Shown: one piece after another, positions 7,512 through 15,502 of the stretch | Numbering within the stretch: the first letter of the stretch is position 1 | Layout: the number at the start of each line of letters is the position of its first letter | Assembly: GCA_002361155.1 (NCBI GenBank) | Contig: DERZ01000046.1 | Location: 48,394 to 65,372 of the forward strand | Length of the DNA stretch: 16,979 nt | Direction: 5' to 3' | Source: Porphyromonadaceae bacterium UBA3327 | GTDB lineage: Bacteria > Bacteroidota > Bacteroidia > Bacteroidales > Muribaculaceae | Made by a program: the position numbers and the translations under genes | Notes under the pieces: generated by a model | What the model was told of the DNA's origin: nothing | Seen by the model: only the letters and a program-made list of their open reading frames with translations | Databases searched by the model: none

Positions 7512-8705
7512 ATGTACAAGAATTTCAAGACACATCTTCAGAAAGAACTTCAGGAGATCAAGGATGCGGGGCTATACAAGAACGAGCGCGTGATTGTCAC
7601 TCCGCAGAGCAGCGACATCGAGGTGGCAGGCACAAAGGGCGAGGTGCTCAATTTCTGCGCCAACAACTATCTCGGCCTTGCCGACAACAGCCGTCTGATC
7701 GAGGCTGCAAAGAAGGCTATGGACCGTCGCGGCTACGGCATGTCGTCGGTGCGCTTCATCTGCGGCACCCAGGATCTCCATAAGGAGCTTGAGAAAGCCA
7801 TCAGCGACTACTTCAAGACCGAAGACACCATCCTCTACGCCGCCTGCTTCGACGCCAACGGCGGTCTCTTCGAGCCTCTCTTCACCGAACAGGACGCCAT
7901 CATCAGCGACGCCCTCAACCATGCCTCTATCATCGACGGCGTGCGCCTCTGCAAGGCAAAGCGTTTCCGCTACAACAACGCCGACATGGAGGACCTGGAG
8001 CGCTGCCTCAAGGAAGCGCAGGACTGCCGCTATCGCATCATCGCCACCGACGGCGTGTTCTCGATGGACGGTAACGTGGCTCCTATGGACAAAATATGCG
8101 AACTCGCCGAGAAATACGACGCGCTCGTGATGGTAGACGAAAGCCACTCCGCAGGCGTGGTCGGAGCCACCGGTCACGGCGTGGCCGAGAAATTCGACTG
8201 CTACGGCAAGATCGACATCTTCACCGGCACGCTTGGCAAATCGTTCGGCGGCGCCATGGGCGGTTTCACCACCGGACCCAAGGAGATCATCGACATGCTC
8301 CGCCAGCGTTCACGCCCCTACCTCTTCTCCAACTCTGTAGCCCCCTCGATCGTGGGAGCCAGCATCGAGATGTTCCGCATGCTCGGCGAGAGCGACGACC
8401 TCCACACCACGCTGATGGAGAACGTGGCTTATTTCCGCGACAGGATGCTTGCCGCCGGTTTTGACATCAAGCCCACGCAGAGCGCCATCTGCGCAGTGAT
8501 GCTGTACGATGCAAAACTCTCGCAGGACTTCGCCGCAGAGATGCAGAAGGAAGGCATCTACGTCACCGGCTTCTATTATCCGGTAGTACCGAAGGGACAG
8601 GCCCGCATCCGCGTGCAGCTCTCCGCAGCCCACACCAGCGAGCAGCTCGACAAGGCCATCGCAGCCTTCATCAAGGTCGGCAAGAAGCTCGAGGTGATTA
8701 AATAA
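7512..8705 (+). CDS. kbl: Glycine C-acetyltransferase (2-amino-3-ketobutyrate CoA ligase)
   Basis: This PLP enzyme of the alpha-oxoamine synthase family cleaves 2-amino-3-ketobutyrate with CoA to glycine and acetyl-CoA, the second step of threonine breakdown. The 397-residue product has the length of E. coli Kbl (398). Visible motifs are NFCANNYLGLA (47-57), DALNHASIIDG (133-143), the PLP-binding aspartate in VMVDESHSAG (Asp209), and the PLP lysine in TGTLGKSFGGAMGG (Lys243). It ends with the family's C-terminal RIRVQLSAAHTSEQLDKA segment. The ATG at 7512 gives MYKNFKTHLQKEL, matching the usual N-terminus; longer in-frame openings run through the promoter region. The related enzymes AONS (BioF), ALA synthase and serine palmitoyltransferase are less likely, given the adjacent divergent threonine dehydrogenase. 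Confidence 0.95.
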   Translation: MYKNFKTHLQKELQEIKDAGLYKNERVIVTPQSSDIEVAGTKGEVLNFCANNYLGLADNSRLIEAAKKAMDRRGYGMSSVRFICGTQDLHKELEKAISDYFKTEDTILYAACFDANGGLFEPLFTEQDAIISDALNHASIIDGVRLCKAKRFRYNNADMEDLERCLKEAQDCRYRIIATDGVFSMDGNVAPMDKICELAEKYDALVMVDESHSAGVVGATGHGVAEKFDCYGKIDIFTGTLGKSFGGAMGGFTTGPKEIIDMLRQRSRPYLFSNSVAPSIVGASIEMFRMLGESDDLHTTLMENVAYFRDRMLAAGFDIKPTQSAICAVMLYDAKLSQDFAAEMQKEGIYVTGFYYPVVPKGQARIRVQLSAAHTSEQLDKAIAAFIKVGKKLEVIK

Positions 8706-8726
8706 TTTTCTCAGCGTATCAGGACT

Positions 8727-8765
8727 AAAAAAACCGGCGCCTCCTTCGGGAGCGCCGGTTTTTTT
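8727..8765. terminator. Intrinsic terminator with UUCG loop after kbl
   Basis: ACCGGCGC (left) pairs with GCGCCGGT (right), and inside it TCC pairs with GGA around a TTCG tetraloop, with one C bulged at 8741. Seven A on the left and seven T on the right make it usable in both directions, for kbl and for the - strand gene that converges on it. Confidence 0.9.
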
Positions 8766-8785
8766 ATTATAGGTGTTGGGGTTTC

Positions 8786-11557
8786 TTACTTGATGGCTAT
8801 CTTGCGGCCTCCGGCGATGTAGATGCCGGCGGGGAGGTTGCGTGTGGTCTTGCCAACGCAGATACCCTCTACAGTATAGATACCATCTTCGAATACCTGA
8901 TCAGCATCAATGGTAAGAATACCAACGAGCGACGGATTGAATTCGTATACGTGAGAAATCTCGGCACTTGCGTGTCCTGTCTGGTCGTTGGCGATATAGT
9001 CGGCATCACCAAGAGAACCCTTAGCAACCTTGAAGAGGTAATTGCCGGCCTCGGTAGGTGCAGGTTTGAATTCGAATGTGAATTCGGTCTGAGGCGCACT
9101 TGCACTTACATACGCTATTACACGGTAGTTCTGCTCAGTGCTCCATAGGACTGCTGCCAGATCACCTCCACCGTAGATGCCAAGAGCCTGGTCGAATGTG
9201 ACGGTCACACTCGAGAGGTCACCTGTCGCCTGATCCAATGCGGGCTTGAAGGTAACAGGAACAATATCGAACTCAACTGCCTGAGCCGGATCCTTAAGAC
9301 CCGTGAAGGTGTAGTTCAGCACGAGTTCATCGTTGGAGTGTCCCGTGGTGTTGTCGGCAAGCCATGCCTCGTCACCGAAGGATGCCTTCGGGATGGTGAT
9401 GGTGTAATCGCCGTTTAAACTGGGCGTCTCGGTGAAGACAGCCTTCATCTGGTTGCCGAAGTTCACCTCGAGCATGGCCGTAGTGGAGAAGCTGCCATCC
9501 TTGGACGCGAATGTCACGGTTACGTTATCCTTAACCTTAACACTGCTGATATTGGTGGTGAAGGTCACCATCTGCAAAGCCTCCCACTGGATATCGTCGA
9601 AGTCAGTTGTCTGGTTAAGCTTGATAGGATTGGTCTTGGACACTGTAGCGTCATAAACAGTCGGCTCGGCAGCTGCGGCGATGGTATAGCTGAGGACGAT
9701 CTCGCTGTCGTTGAGTTCATAGCTGGAATCGCTGTAAACCATGAATTCTCCAGCCGGGATTGTAATCTTATACTCACCGGGATCGGTTATTTTCTCGATC
9801 TTGGCACCGTCCTCATTCACGAAATAGAGGAATGTATATTCCAGCGACTGGAAATCGGAAGTATACTGCCAGTCAAGTCTTACCTTACAGTATTCCGCAC
9901 CATCCTTCGTCAGAATAATCGGATTATCACCCATACAATCCACACCAGTATAGGGATCCTTGGGGAACATCTTGATGATGGAGAGTTCGCTGACCTCGCC
10001 ACCGGCAGGATCGAACGTGATCAGACCCTGACCAGGCACAACAGACGTACCCTCGATGACATATTTGAGAGAGATTTCATCCTCGATATCCACAAAGCCC
10101 AATCCGCTATAGTATTCGAGAGATTTCGAAGGAATAACGACAGTATACTCTCCTGGATCGGTAATCTTATCTATTCTCGTTCCATTCTCATCCTTGAAAT
10201 AAAGGTAAAAGTATTCTACCTTGGAATAGTCCGGTTTAAACGTGTAGTCAAAACCGATGTTACAGAATTTGGCTCCATCCTTATTGAGCCACATATCGCC
10301 TTTGGCGCTGATGTCTGTATACCCGTCCTTGGGATACAATTTTATCTCCGTAAGTTCTGTCTGATTCACTTCCAACGGATCAATAGAGAAGTAAGGATAA
10401 TTATCGTCATTCAGTTCACCGCCGGATGTCTGTCCCTCCACAGTGTACTCATAGATGTACCATTCCTCGTTGGACAAGTCTGAGAAGCCGTCGCTGACAG
10501 ATTTGACGGGGATGATGAGGCGGTAAACGCCAGACTCGGTCTGGGCAGTCTCGAGAGATACAGTGAACTCGGGACCATCAACCTGCACCGGCTGGTTTAC
10601 GCCGCATACGCGCACGCCATCCTTTGTCACATACCAGTTCTTCGCGCCCCACGAAATGTAGTCCGCATGGGAAGCCGGCACTACGAGGTCAAGATTGAAT
10701 GTATCAAGCTTGTCAAGCGTGCCTGAAGCAGGATCGATGGTGAAGAATGTGTTTGTGAACCCGGGGATCGCATCCACTGCCGGATCGAAACTTACGGTAT
10801 ATGTAAACTCGTATGCGTAAGAGTTCGTACCGATTTCCTGATTCTCGGCATTATACATGACAACTGAACCGGCCGGCATTTCGATCCTGTACTCGCCGTC
10901 AGCAGTCTGCGGAGTGCATGAAACGATGAAAGAGGATGTAAGTCCGTTTTCCTTTTCGTCCAGCCTCTTGTAGCTGAAATTGCCATATACGGCCTCGCCA
11001 TCCTTGTAAATTTTCCAGAAATTGCTCTTGAAAGAGAGTCCGGCGACTTCGGTACCGGGAATCACATCCAGATTCAGAGCATTGAGGATGGGCAGAGTGG
11101 AGCCGGGAGCAGGAGCGAGCGAGAAAGGAATCTCCTCGCGGACGGGAGCATCGATCGTATAGTCGTACTCATACTGAACAGTGTTGCTCCATGTTTTTGA
11201 ACCTTCGGAGTCATACTTGCTCACCGAGCCTTCGGGCATCACAAGCGTGTACCGCCCCCCCTCAACTATATTCTGAGAGAAGGTCAGCTCATACTGCCTG
11301 GGGCTTGTTCCTGAAACATACTTGGAGCTTGAAGCAGTGGCCACACGCAGTCCATCTTTTTCAATATAAATGGAATAGGCGTTGAAGCCAAGTTCCGAGA
11401 CCCCGCTTTCAGGCTGCATGGTCATTTTGAACGTCTGCAGTGATTCTACGAGACCACCGGGAGGATCCATTGTGAATGGAGCCGACTCTGTTGTCGATCC
11501 TGCAAACGCCGCTGCCGCGAAGAATGCGGATGACAATACTGTACAAATTTTCTTCAT
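8786..11557 (-). CDS. Secreted seven-repeat Ig-like protein with C-terminal sorting-like tail
   Basis: The product is 923 residues. A signal peptide (MKKICTVLSSAFFAAAAFA) is followed by seven beta-rich modules of about 105-120 residues, at roughly 26-135, 143-255, 269-374, 388-503, 511-627, 640-753 and 761-873. Each starts with a xxFxxxPxxG/xxL pattern and ends with a G.Y.L.IPxxS/G strand and a YxYTV-like closing strand; most carry a central KDG turn. Modules 4 and 5 are the closest pair (both contain KITDPGEY). The tail (878-923) with GIYTVEGICVGK and LPAGIYIAGGRKIAIK resembles a type A sorting domain of T9SS cargo. It is probably an exported or surface-attached structural or adhesive protein; no enzymatic motif is seen. 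A hairpin separates it from the upstream operon, so it may have its own start. Confidence 0.8.
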   Translation of the reverse strand: MKKICTVLSSAFFAAAAFAGSTTESAPFTMDPPGGLVESLQTFKMTMQPESGVSELGFNAYSIYIEKDGLRVATASSSKYVSGTSPRQYELTFSQNIVEGGRYTLVMPEGSVSKYDSEGSKTWSNTVQYEYDYTIDAPVREEIPFSLAPAPGSTLPILNALNLDVIPGTEVAGLSFKSNFWKIYKDGEAVYGNFSYKRLDEKENGLTSSFIVSCTPQTADGEYRIEMPAGSVVMYNAENQEIGTNSYAYEFTYTVSFDPAVDAIPGFTNTFFTIDPASGTLDKLDTFNLDLVVPASHADYISWGAKNWYVTKDGVRVCGVNQPVQVDGPEFTVSLETAQTESGVYRLIIPVKSVSDGFSDLSNEEWYIYEYTVEGQTSGGELNDDNYPYFSIDPLEVNQTELTEIKLYPKDGYTDISAKGDMWLNKDGAKFCNIGFDYTFKPDYSKVEYFYLYFKDENGTRIDKITDPGEYTVVIPSKSLEYYSGLGFVDIEDEISLKYVIEGTSVVPGQGLITFDPAGGEVSELSIIKMFPKDPYTGVDCMGDNPIILTKDGAEYCKVRLDWQYTSDFQSLEYTFLYFVNEDGAKIEKITDPGEYKITIPAGEFMVYSDSSYELNDSEIVLSYTIAAAAEPTVYDATVSKTNPIKLNQTTDFDDIQWEALQMVTFTTNISSVKVKDNVTVTFASKDGSFSTTAMLEVNFGNQMKAVFTETPSLNGDYTITIPKASFGDEAWLADNTTGHSNDELVLNYTFTGLKDPAQAVEFDIVPVTFKPALDQATGDLSSVTVTFDQALGIYGGGDLAAVLWSTEQNYRVIAYVSASAPQTEFTFEFKPAPTEAGNYLFKVAKGSLGDADYIANDQTGHASAEISHVYEFNPSLVGILTIDADQVFEDGIYTVEGICVGKTTRNLPAGIYIAGGRKIAIK

Positions 11558-11600
11558 ACCGGTTGTTGTTGATTGATAATTAATAAATTAAATAACAATT

Positions 11601-11638
11601 CCGGCGACAGAAGGTCTTTCTTAACCTTCTGTCGCCGG
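11601..11638 (-). terminator. 15-bp perfect hairpin between two secreted-protein genes
   Basis: Arms 11601-11615 and 11624-11638 pair perfectly (core CCGGCGACAGAAGG) around an 8-base loop. On the - strand it follows the Omp28-like stop by 9 bases and is followed by an AU-rich but not uniform U tract. It probably terminates or weakens the upstream operon. Because the next gene starts only 43 bases further on, it could also be a leader attenuator or an mRNA-stabilising element. Confidence 0.7.
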
Positions 11639-11647
11639 CTTTATAGA

Positions 11648-13594
11648 TTATAATGTGATTTTCTCTGTCTTGCTGCCCTTGCGCATGATGTAGATTCCGC
11701 GTCCGGGATTCTCGACACGCTGTCCCTGCAGGTTGTAATATACCGGCTCCGCGTCCGTCTCGCCGTCGATTACATTTTCAATGCCCACATATCCATGCTT
11801 TTCAGCATACTCAGCTGCCGTATAGCGGTCTTCTGCCTGTTCCGAAAGAGGAATAGCTACCGTATTGAGCACTCGGTTGGCGTCGCCGTCGAACAGATAA
11901 GCCACCACGATGCAGTCACCTACCTTGACCGAGGGAGACACAACCACCTTCTGAGCGCCAGACTCAAGTTCCTCATAAGTATCGGGAATTTCGAGTGTTT
12001 TGCTGAATTTCACGGGCTTGCCCATGTCGAGCTGATTCGGAAGGCTTCCATCGAGACCGCGATATCCCCAGATTCCGCGAGCCACGTCATGATATCTGAA
12101 GCTGTATAGACTTCCGGGAAGGTCGCTCCAGACTCCCATCAGGCCGGTTCCGCTGTAGTAGTTTTCCTGACACCAGTAGCGGTTGTCGTCCAGACCCACA
12201 TTGTTCTCGACAAGAATAAAGCCGATCTTATAATTGCCTTTGAGAGTGATTGCCGGCGTCACCTCGACGGTGCAGTTCACGGCCGTTGTGTCATTGCCCT
12301 GAATCTGGAGGTCGGCAGCCAGAGCGATGTCGGCAAAGGTCACCTTCTCATGCTCCAGGCGTATGCGTCCCGCCATGGTTTTGTCGTTCGATGGATCATA
12401 ACTTGCGTCCACATTGGAATAACCTATTGGCGAGGGGTCGCGGTCGAGACGCACCATCGGCGCCACCTCGAGGGCGAGCATGCCTGCGTATTCACCCACC
12501 GGCGGATACATGTAGTCGGGTTTGCTTCCGGGGATATGGACGTTCACGGGAACCACCATGTCCTTCATCGTCTCGTCGGCAAGAAGATTCTCCATAGTGA
12601 AGATTCCGAGGGGGCAGTTGCCACACCAGAGTCCGGTAGACTCCTCCATGAGCACGCGGTGGTTCGGCATGAATGCCATTCCTTTGGTGACACCCTCGGC
12701 AATGATCGGCTCGGAATCAGCCACCTTGAGGGAAGCTGTATACTCCGTTTTCCCGTCGGCCTTTACCGAAGACTTGAATTTGACAGTCTTCGACATTCCG
12801 AAATCAAGAGGCTCGCCGTCCACGGTCTCCTCCTTGCCGTTGCCATCGGTGAAGGTAAGTTTCCAGGAACTGATGCCGCCGTCGTTGGTACAATTCACCG
12901 TAGCCTCGACCTCGAACTCACCATCCACCGCCCATTCGGGAGCGGAAAGAGAGACAGAGGCCTTGTCCAGACGCTGCACCAGAATATTGTCAAGAAGGAG
13001 AATGTCCCGGTCAGTATTGAGGTTGGCAAAATAAATATATATTGTCTTGCCCGCATAGCTGTCGAGATTTATCGAATAATTCTGGAAATCATTCTCGTTG
13101 TCGCTGAGATATTTGCCGTAAGGGATATCGACATAATGCTCCACCGGCTCCGTGGGAAGATTCTCATTGTCGAAAGGAGTCTCCGAAATGTACACCCAGA
13201 GGTCGCTGAGGCGGTTCACCGTCTTGTAATCCGCCCGGAGCAGACATGACTGTGCGTCGAAGGTGAGATTGTAGCCTTCAGTAGGAATCTCGATTGCCCG
13301 GGTCACAAGCCAGTTGTTGGCCGTTCCTGCGGGCGTATAAGCTGAATGCGAACCGATAAAGCGGTCTGTCGCGGCATTGGAGTCGCGGAGATGCCACCAG
13401 GGCTGGGTCACGCCGTTGCCATCCATGAACAATGTCTGGAAGTTCTTGATGGATACATTGCTGTTCAGACCTACGCGTACTGGAAAATTCACAGTATAGT
13501 CACCGTCGAAATTCTCCGAGAAAGCCACCGAATGCGCCATTGCGCCCGTGGCCGTCAGCAGTGCCGCAGAAGCGGCTATAACATATCTTTTCAC
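11648..13594 (-). CDS. Omp28-like exported protein with cleaved-adhesin-like N-domain and CxxC motif
   Basis: No ATG fits the start. The GTG at 13594 gives MKRYVIAASAALLTATGAMA, a textbook signal peptide; a TTG at 13606 would add four residues (MNNI). From the GTG the product is 648 residues. Residues about 22-208 (FSENFDGD ... NNWLVTRAIEIP ... LLLDNILVQR) look like a cleaved-adhesin/choice-of-anchor J jelly-roll domain. An Ig-like stretch follows (about 212-292). RVLMEESTGLWCGNCPLG (313-330) is the Omp28-type thioredoxin-like segment with a CGNC pair (Cys324, Cys327). The C-terminus has VYYNLQGQRV and GRGIYIMRKG, a T9SS type A-like sorting tail. The paralogue lies just upstream, 20 bases away. 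A role in surface thiol chemistry or adhesion is inferred. Confidence 0.8.
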   Translation of the reverse strand: MKRYVIAASAALLTATGAMAHSVAFSENFDGDYTVNFPVRVGLNSNVSIKNFQTLFMDGNGVTQPWWHLRDSNAATDRFIGSHSAYTPAGTANNWLVTRAIEIPTEGYNLTFDAQSCLLRADYKTVNRLSDLWVYISETPFDNENLPTEPVEHYVDIPYGKYLSDNENDFQNYSINLDSYAGKTIYIYFANLNTDRDILLLDNILVQRLDKASVSLSAPEWAVDGEFEVEATVNCTNDGGISSWKLTFTDGNGKEETVDGEPLDFGMSKTVKFKSSVKADGKTEYTASLKVADSEPIIAEGVTKGMAFMPNHRVLMEESTGLWCGNCPLGIFTMENLLADETMKDMVVPVNVHIPGSKPDYMYPPVGEYAGMLALEVAPMVRLDRDPSPIGYSNVDASYDPSNDKTMAGRIRLEHEKVTFADIALAADLQIQGNDTTAVNCTVEVTPAITLKGNYKIGFILVENNVGLDDNRYWCQENYYSGTGLMGVWSDLPGSLYSFRYHDVARGIWGYRGLDGSLPNQLDMGKPVKFSKTLEIPDTYEELESGAQKVVVSPSVKVGDCIVVAYLFDGDANRVLNTVAIPLSEQAEDRYTAAEYAEKHGYVGIENVIDGETDAEPVYYNLQGQRVENPGRGIYIMRKGSKTEKITL

Positions 13595-13614
13595 TATATT
13601 ATTCAATCCTGTAT

Positions 13615-15474
13615 TTATTTTGTGATTATTTTTGCTGAAACCGCTCCGACAGCAGTCCGGAGCGTGGCGACAGTCACGCCGGGGAGAACGTCGGCATGGA
13701 CATCGACAGATCCTGCTCCGCGCCCTTTCTGCGAGAAGAGAAGCCCTCCGGCCATATCATGCAGCTCGAAAAGGAAATCGGTCTCTTCGGCGCCGAGTCC
13801 GAGGCGGAAACATCCATCCGGCATCCTTCTGACACTGACGGGGGCTGTCGCCGGCATGTCGCCACCGATTTCATCAACTCCGGTGGACCAGCTGCCGTCG
13901 AAGCTGACAGCCGCGCTGTTGAGCACTCGGCCTGTTTCCGTGTCGAGCACGTATGCCACCAGCCGCCCGTCCTGCATGCGGTCAAGCATATCAGGACATG
14001 TCACCTTTACCGACGAAACGGCATATTCATCTGCCTTGAACGAATCGGGAAGAGAATTTTCAATTCCTGTGAAAGCCTTGGAACCCTCTACCGTAACGTC
14101 ATGAAAATCCACCAGACGCGAAGGAATTTTCGAGGGCAGGAAATAATACTCGTCGTACTTAGGCGTAGTCAGGCTGTTGAGCTGATAAAAAATCTGTTTT
14201 ACTTCATCGGAGAACGAGATGCACGTCACCACATACCCGATGCGATAGCGATCGGAGGCATTGTCGGTATCATCGGCGAAACGCACCTTGAACCCGACCT
14301 CCGCGTTATAGTCCGTGACGTCGCAGGAAGTGGGCACAATCTCCGCTTTCACCGGAGTCCACAGCTGCCTGTCGAAATTATTGTCAAGTTCACCGGCCGA
14401 CTGCCGGTTGCGGTCGATCATCATATACGGCACGGCATAGAACTTAAGGCCGGGCCAGTATTCCTGACACTCGAGACGGTCAGGATTGGCGTGTGTCTCG
14501 ACAATGACCAGATTGTCGCCGAACCGACGCTTCATCTCGTTGGCAGTAAGTATGCCCTTGGGACAGTTGTTGCACCACATGCCGGTAGCCTTGTCAAGCA
14601 GTACGGTTCTTTCGTAGGCGCTGCCGAACAGGTCACCGGTGCAGAGCCGCACGTCCTTGCCCGTTTCGGAATCAACGGCATATACCGTGTACTGCATGCG
14701 TACATTCTGTTCGAGAGGTACAATCACATCGACAAAAGTGCTTTCGCCATGAAGGAGCTTCCGCCTGTAAGATGTCTCGCCTACATTGTCGCTTCCATTC
14801 CTGCAGACAAACGAATCGATATTGATGTCCTTGCCGAAATTGGTGACTTTCACCCTTACGACCGCCTCTGAGACACCGCCATAATAGACCGGCGTCTCGT
14901 TTTCAGCCACAAGCAATGTGTCGTCCGGCACACCGGCCATGATGTCATCGATGGCAATCATATAGCCGTCGCCACTGTCGGTGACGAACGAGACTGAAAT
15001 TTTCTTCCCCGCAAATTCATCGAGCGACACACTGTGGAAAGTCCATTCGTAATTCTCGCCGGGGACTTCGGCTATGGTCCTGAAGCCACCGGAACCCTCC
15101 TCCGTCACCTGCACGAGATACCTCTCGGCGATAGCGGGAAGGATCGACTTTCCGGCCCAACGGAGCACAGCACCCTTTTCCTCGACTTTGAAGAAGGCCG
15201 TGCTGAGGCGGTTCTTCTGCAATCCCGCCTCAAGGCTCCGCGTAGGACTCACCGCGGCGAAGCCTCTGATGCCGACAGACGACACCATCCATCCGTCCTC
15301 CGGCAAAGCTACGCCATATACCTCGGTATCATAAGCGATTCCGTCCTCGTCAGAAACATTTATTGTATTCGGCAGCTTGCCAGAGGTAAAGTTCTCGCTA
15401 AAATAGATGGCGGCCGATGTGCCTAAGCACACCGGCATCGCCATAAGAAAAGTTACTATTCCTCTTGATTTCAT
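13615..15474 (-). CDS. Omp28-like exported protein with CxxC motif (paralogue of the next gene in the operon)
   Basis: The product is 619 residues. A signal peptide (MKSRGIVTFLMAMPVCLGTSA) leads into a beta-rich N-domain starting IYFSENFTSG, with IAIDDIMAG near 173-181, again like cleaved-adhesin/choice-of-anchor J. ERTVLLDKATGMWCNNCPKG (288-307) is the Omp28-type thioredoxin-like segment, here with CNNC (Cys301, Cys304), followed by LVIVETHANPDRLE and FYAVPYMMIDRN, which fit a thioredoxin fold with a cis-proline-like VP. The tail (about 553-619) has FELHDMAGGLLF and LPGVTVATLRTAVGAVSAKIITK-like strands, so it is a diverged type A-like sorting tail lacking the GIY signature. It lies 28 bases after the HAF-repeat gene and 20 before its paralogue. 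The ATG start is clear. Exact function is unknown. Confidence 0.8.
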   Translation of the reverse strand: MKSRGIVTFLMAMPVCLGTSAAIYFSENFTSGKLPNTINVSDEDGIAYDTEVYGVALPEDGWMVSSVGIRGFAAVSPTRSLEAGLQKNRLSTAFFKVEEKGAVLRWAGKSILPAIAERYLVQVTEEGSGGFRTIAEVPGENYEWTFHSVSLDEFAGKKISVSFVTDSGDGYMIAIDDIMAGVPDDTLLVAENETPVYYGGVSEAVVRVKVTNFGKDINIDSFVCRNGSDNVGETSYRRKLLHGESTFVDVIVPLEQNVRMQYTVYAVDSETGKDVRLCTGDLFGSAYERTVLLDKATGMWCNNCPKGILTANEMKRRFGDNLVIVETHANPDRLECQEYWPGLKFYAVPYMMIDRNRQSAGELDNNFDRQLWTPVKAEIVPTSCDVTDYNAEVGFKVRFADDTDNASDRYRIGYVVTCISFSDEVKQIFYQLNSLTTPKYDEYYFLPSKIPSRLVDFHDVTVEGSKAFTGIENSLPDSFKADEYAVSSVKVTCPDMLDRMQDGRLVAYVLDTETGRVLNSAAVSFDGSWSTGVDEIGGDMPATAPVSVRRMPDGCFRLGLGAEETDFLFELHDMAGGLLFSQKGRGAGSVDVHADVLPGVTVATLRTAVGAVSAKIITK

Positions 15475-15502
15475 GAGAGGGGAATATAAAAGTTATCAGA
15501 AT

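Noticed and set aside
12350..13249. 299-codon + strand frame opposite the second Omp28-like gene
   Set aside because: Antisense shadow with a composition rich in His, Arg and Val and no recognisable motif.
13696..14871. Long open + strand frame (391 codons) opposite the first Omp28-like gene
   Set aside because: It is antisense to a gene with signal peptide, domain motifs and sorting tail. Its translation shows no domain logic, and such frames are expected from the codon bias of the real strand.
15409..15474. Possible lipoprotein signal in the 619-residue Omp28-like protein (Cys16)
   Set aside because: The residues before the cysteine (MPV) do not form a lipobox. A standard signal peptidase I site after residue 21 fits better.
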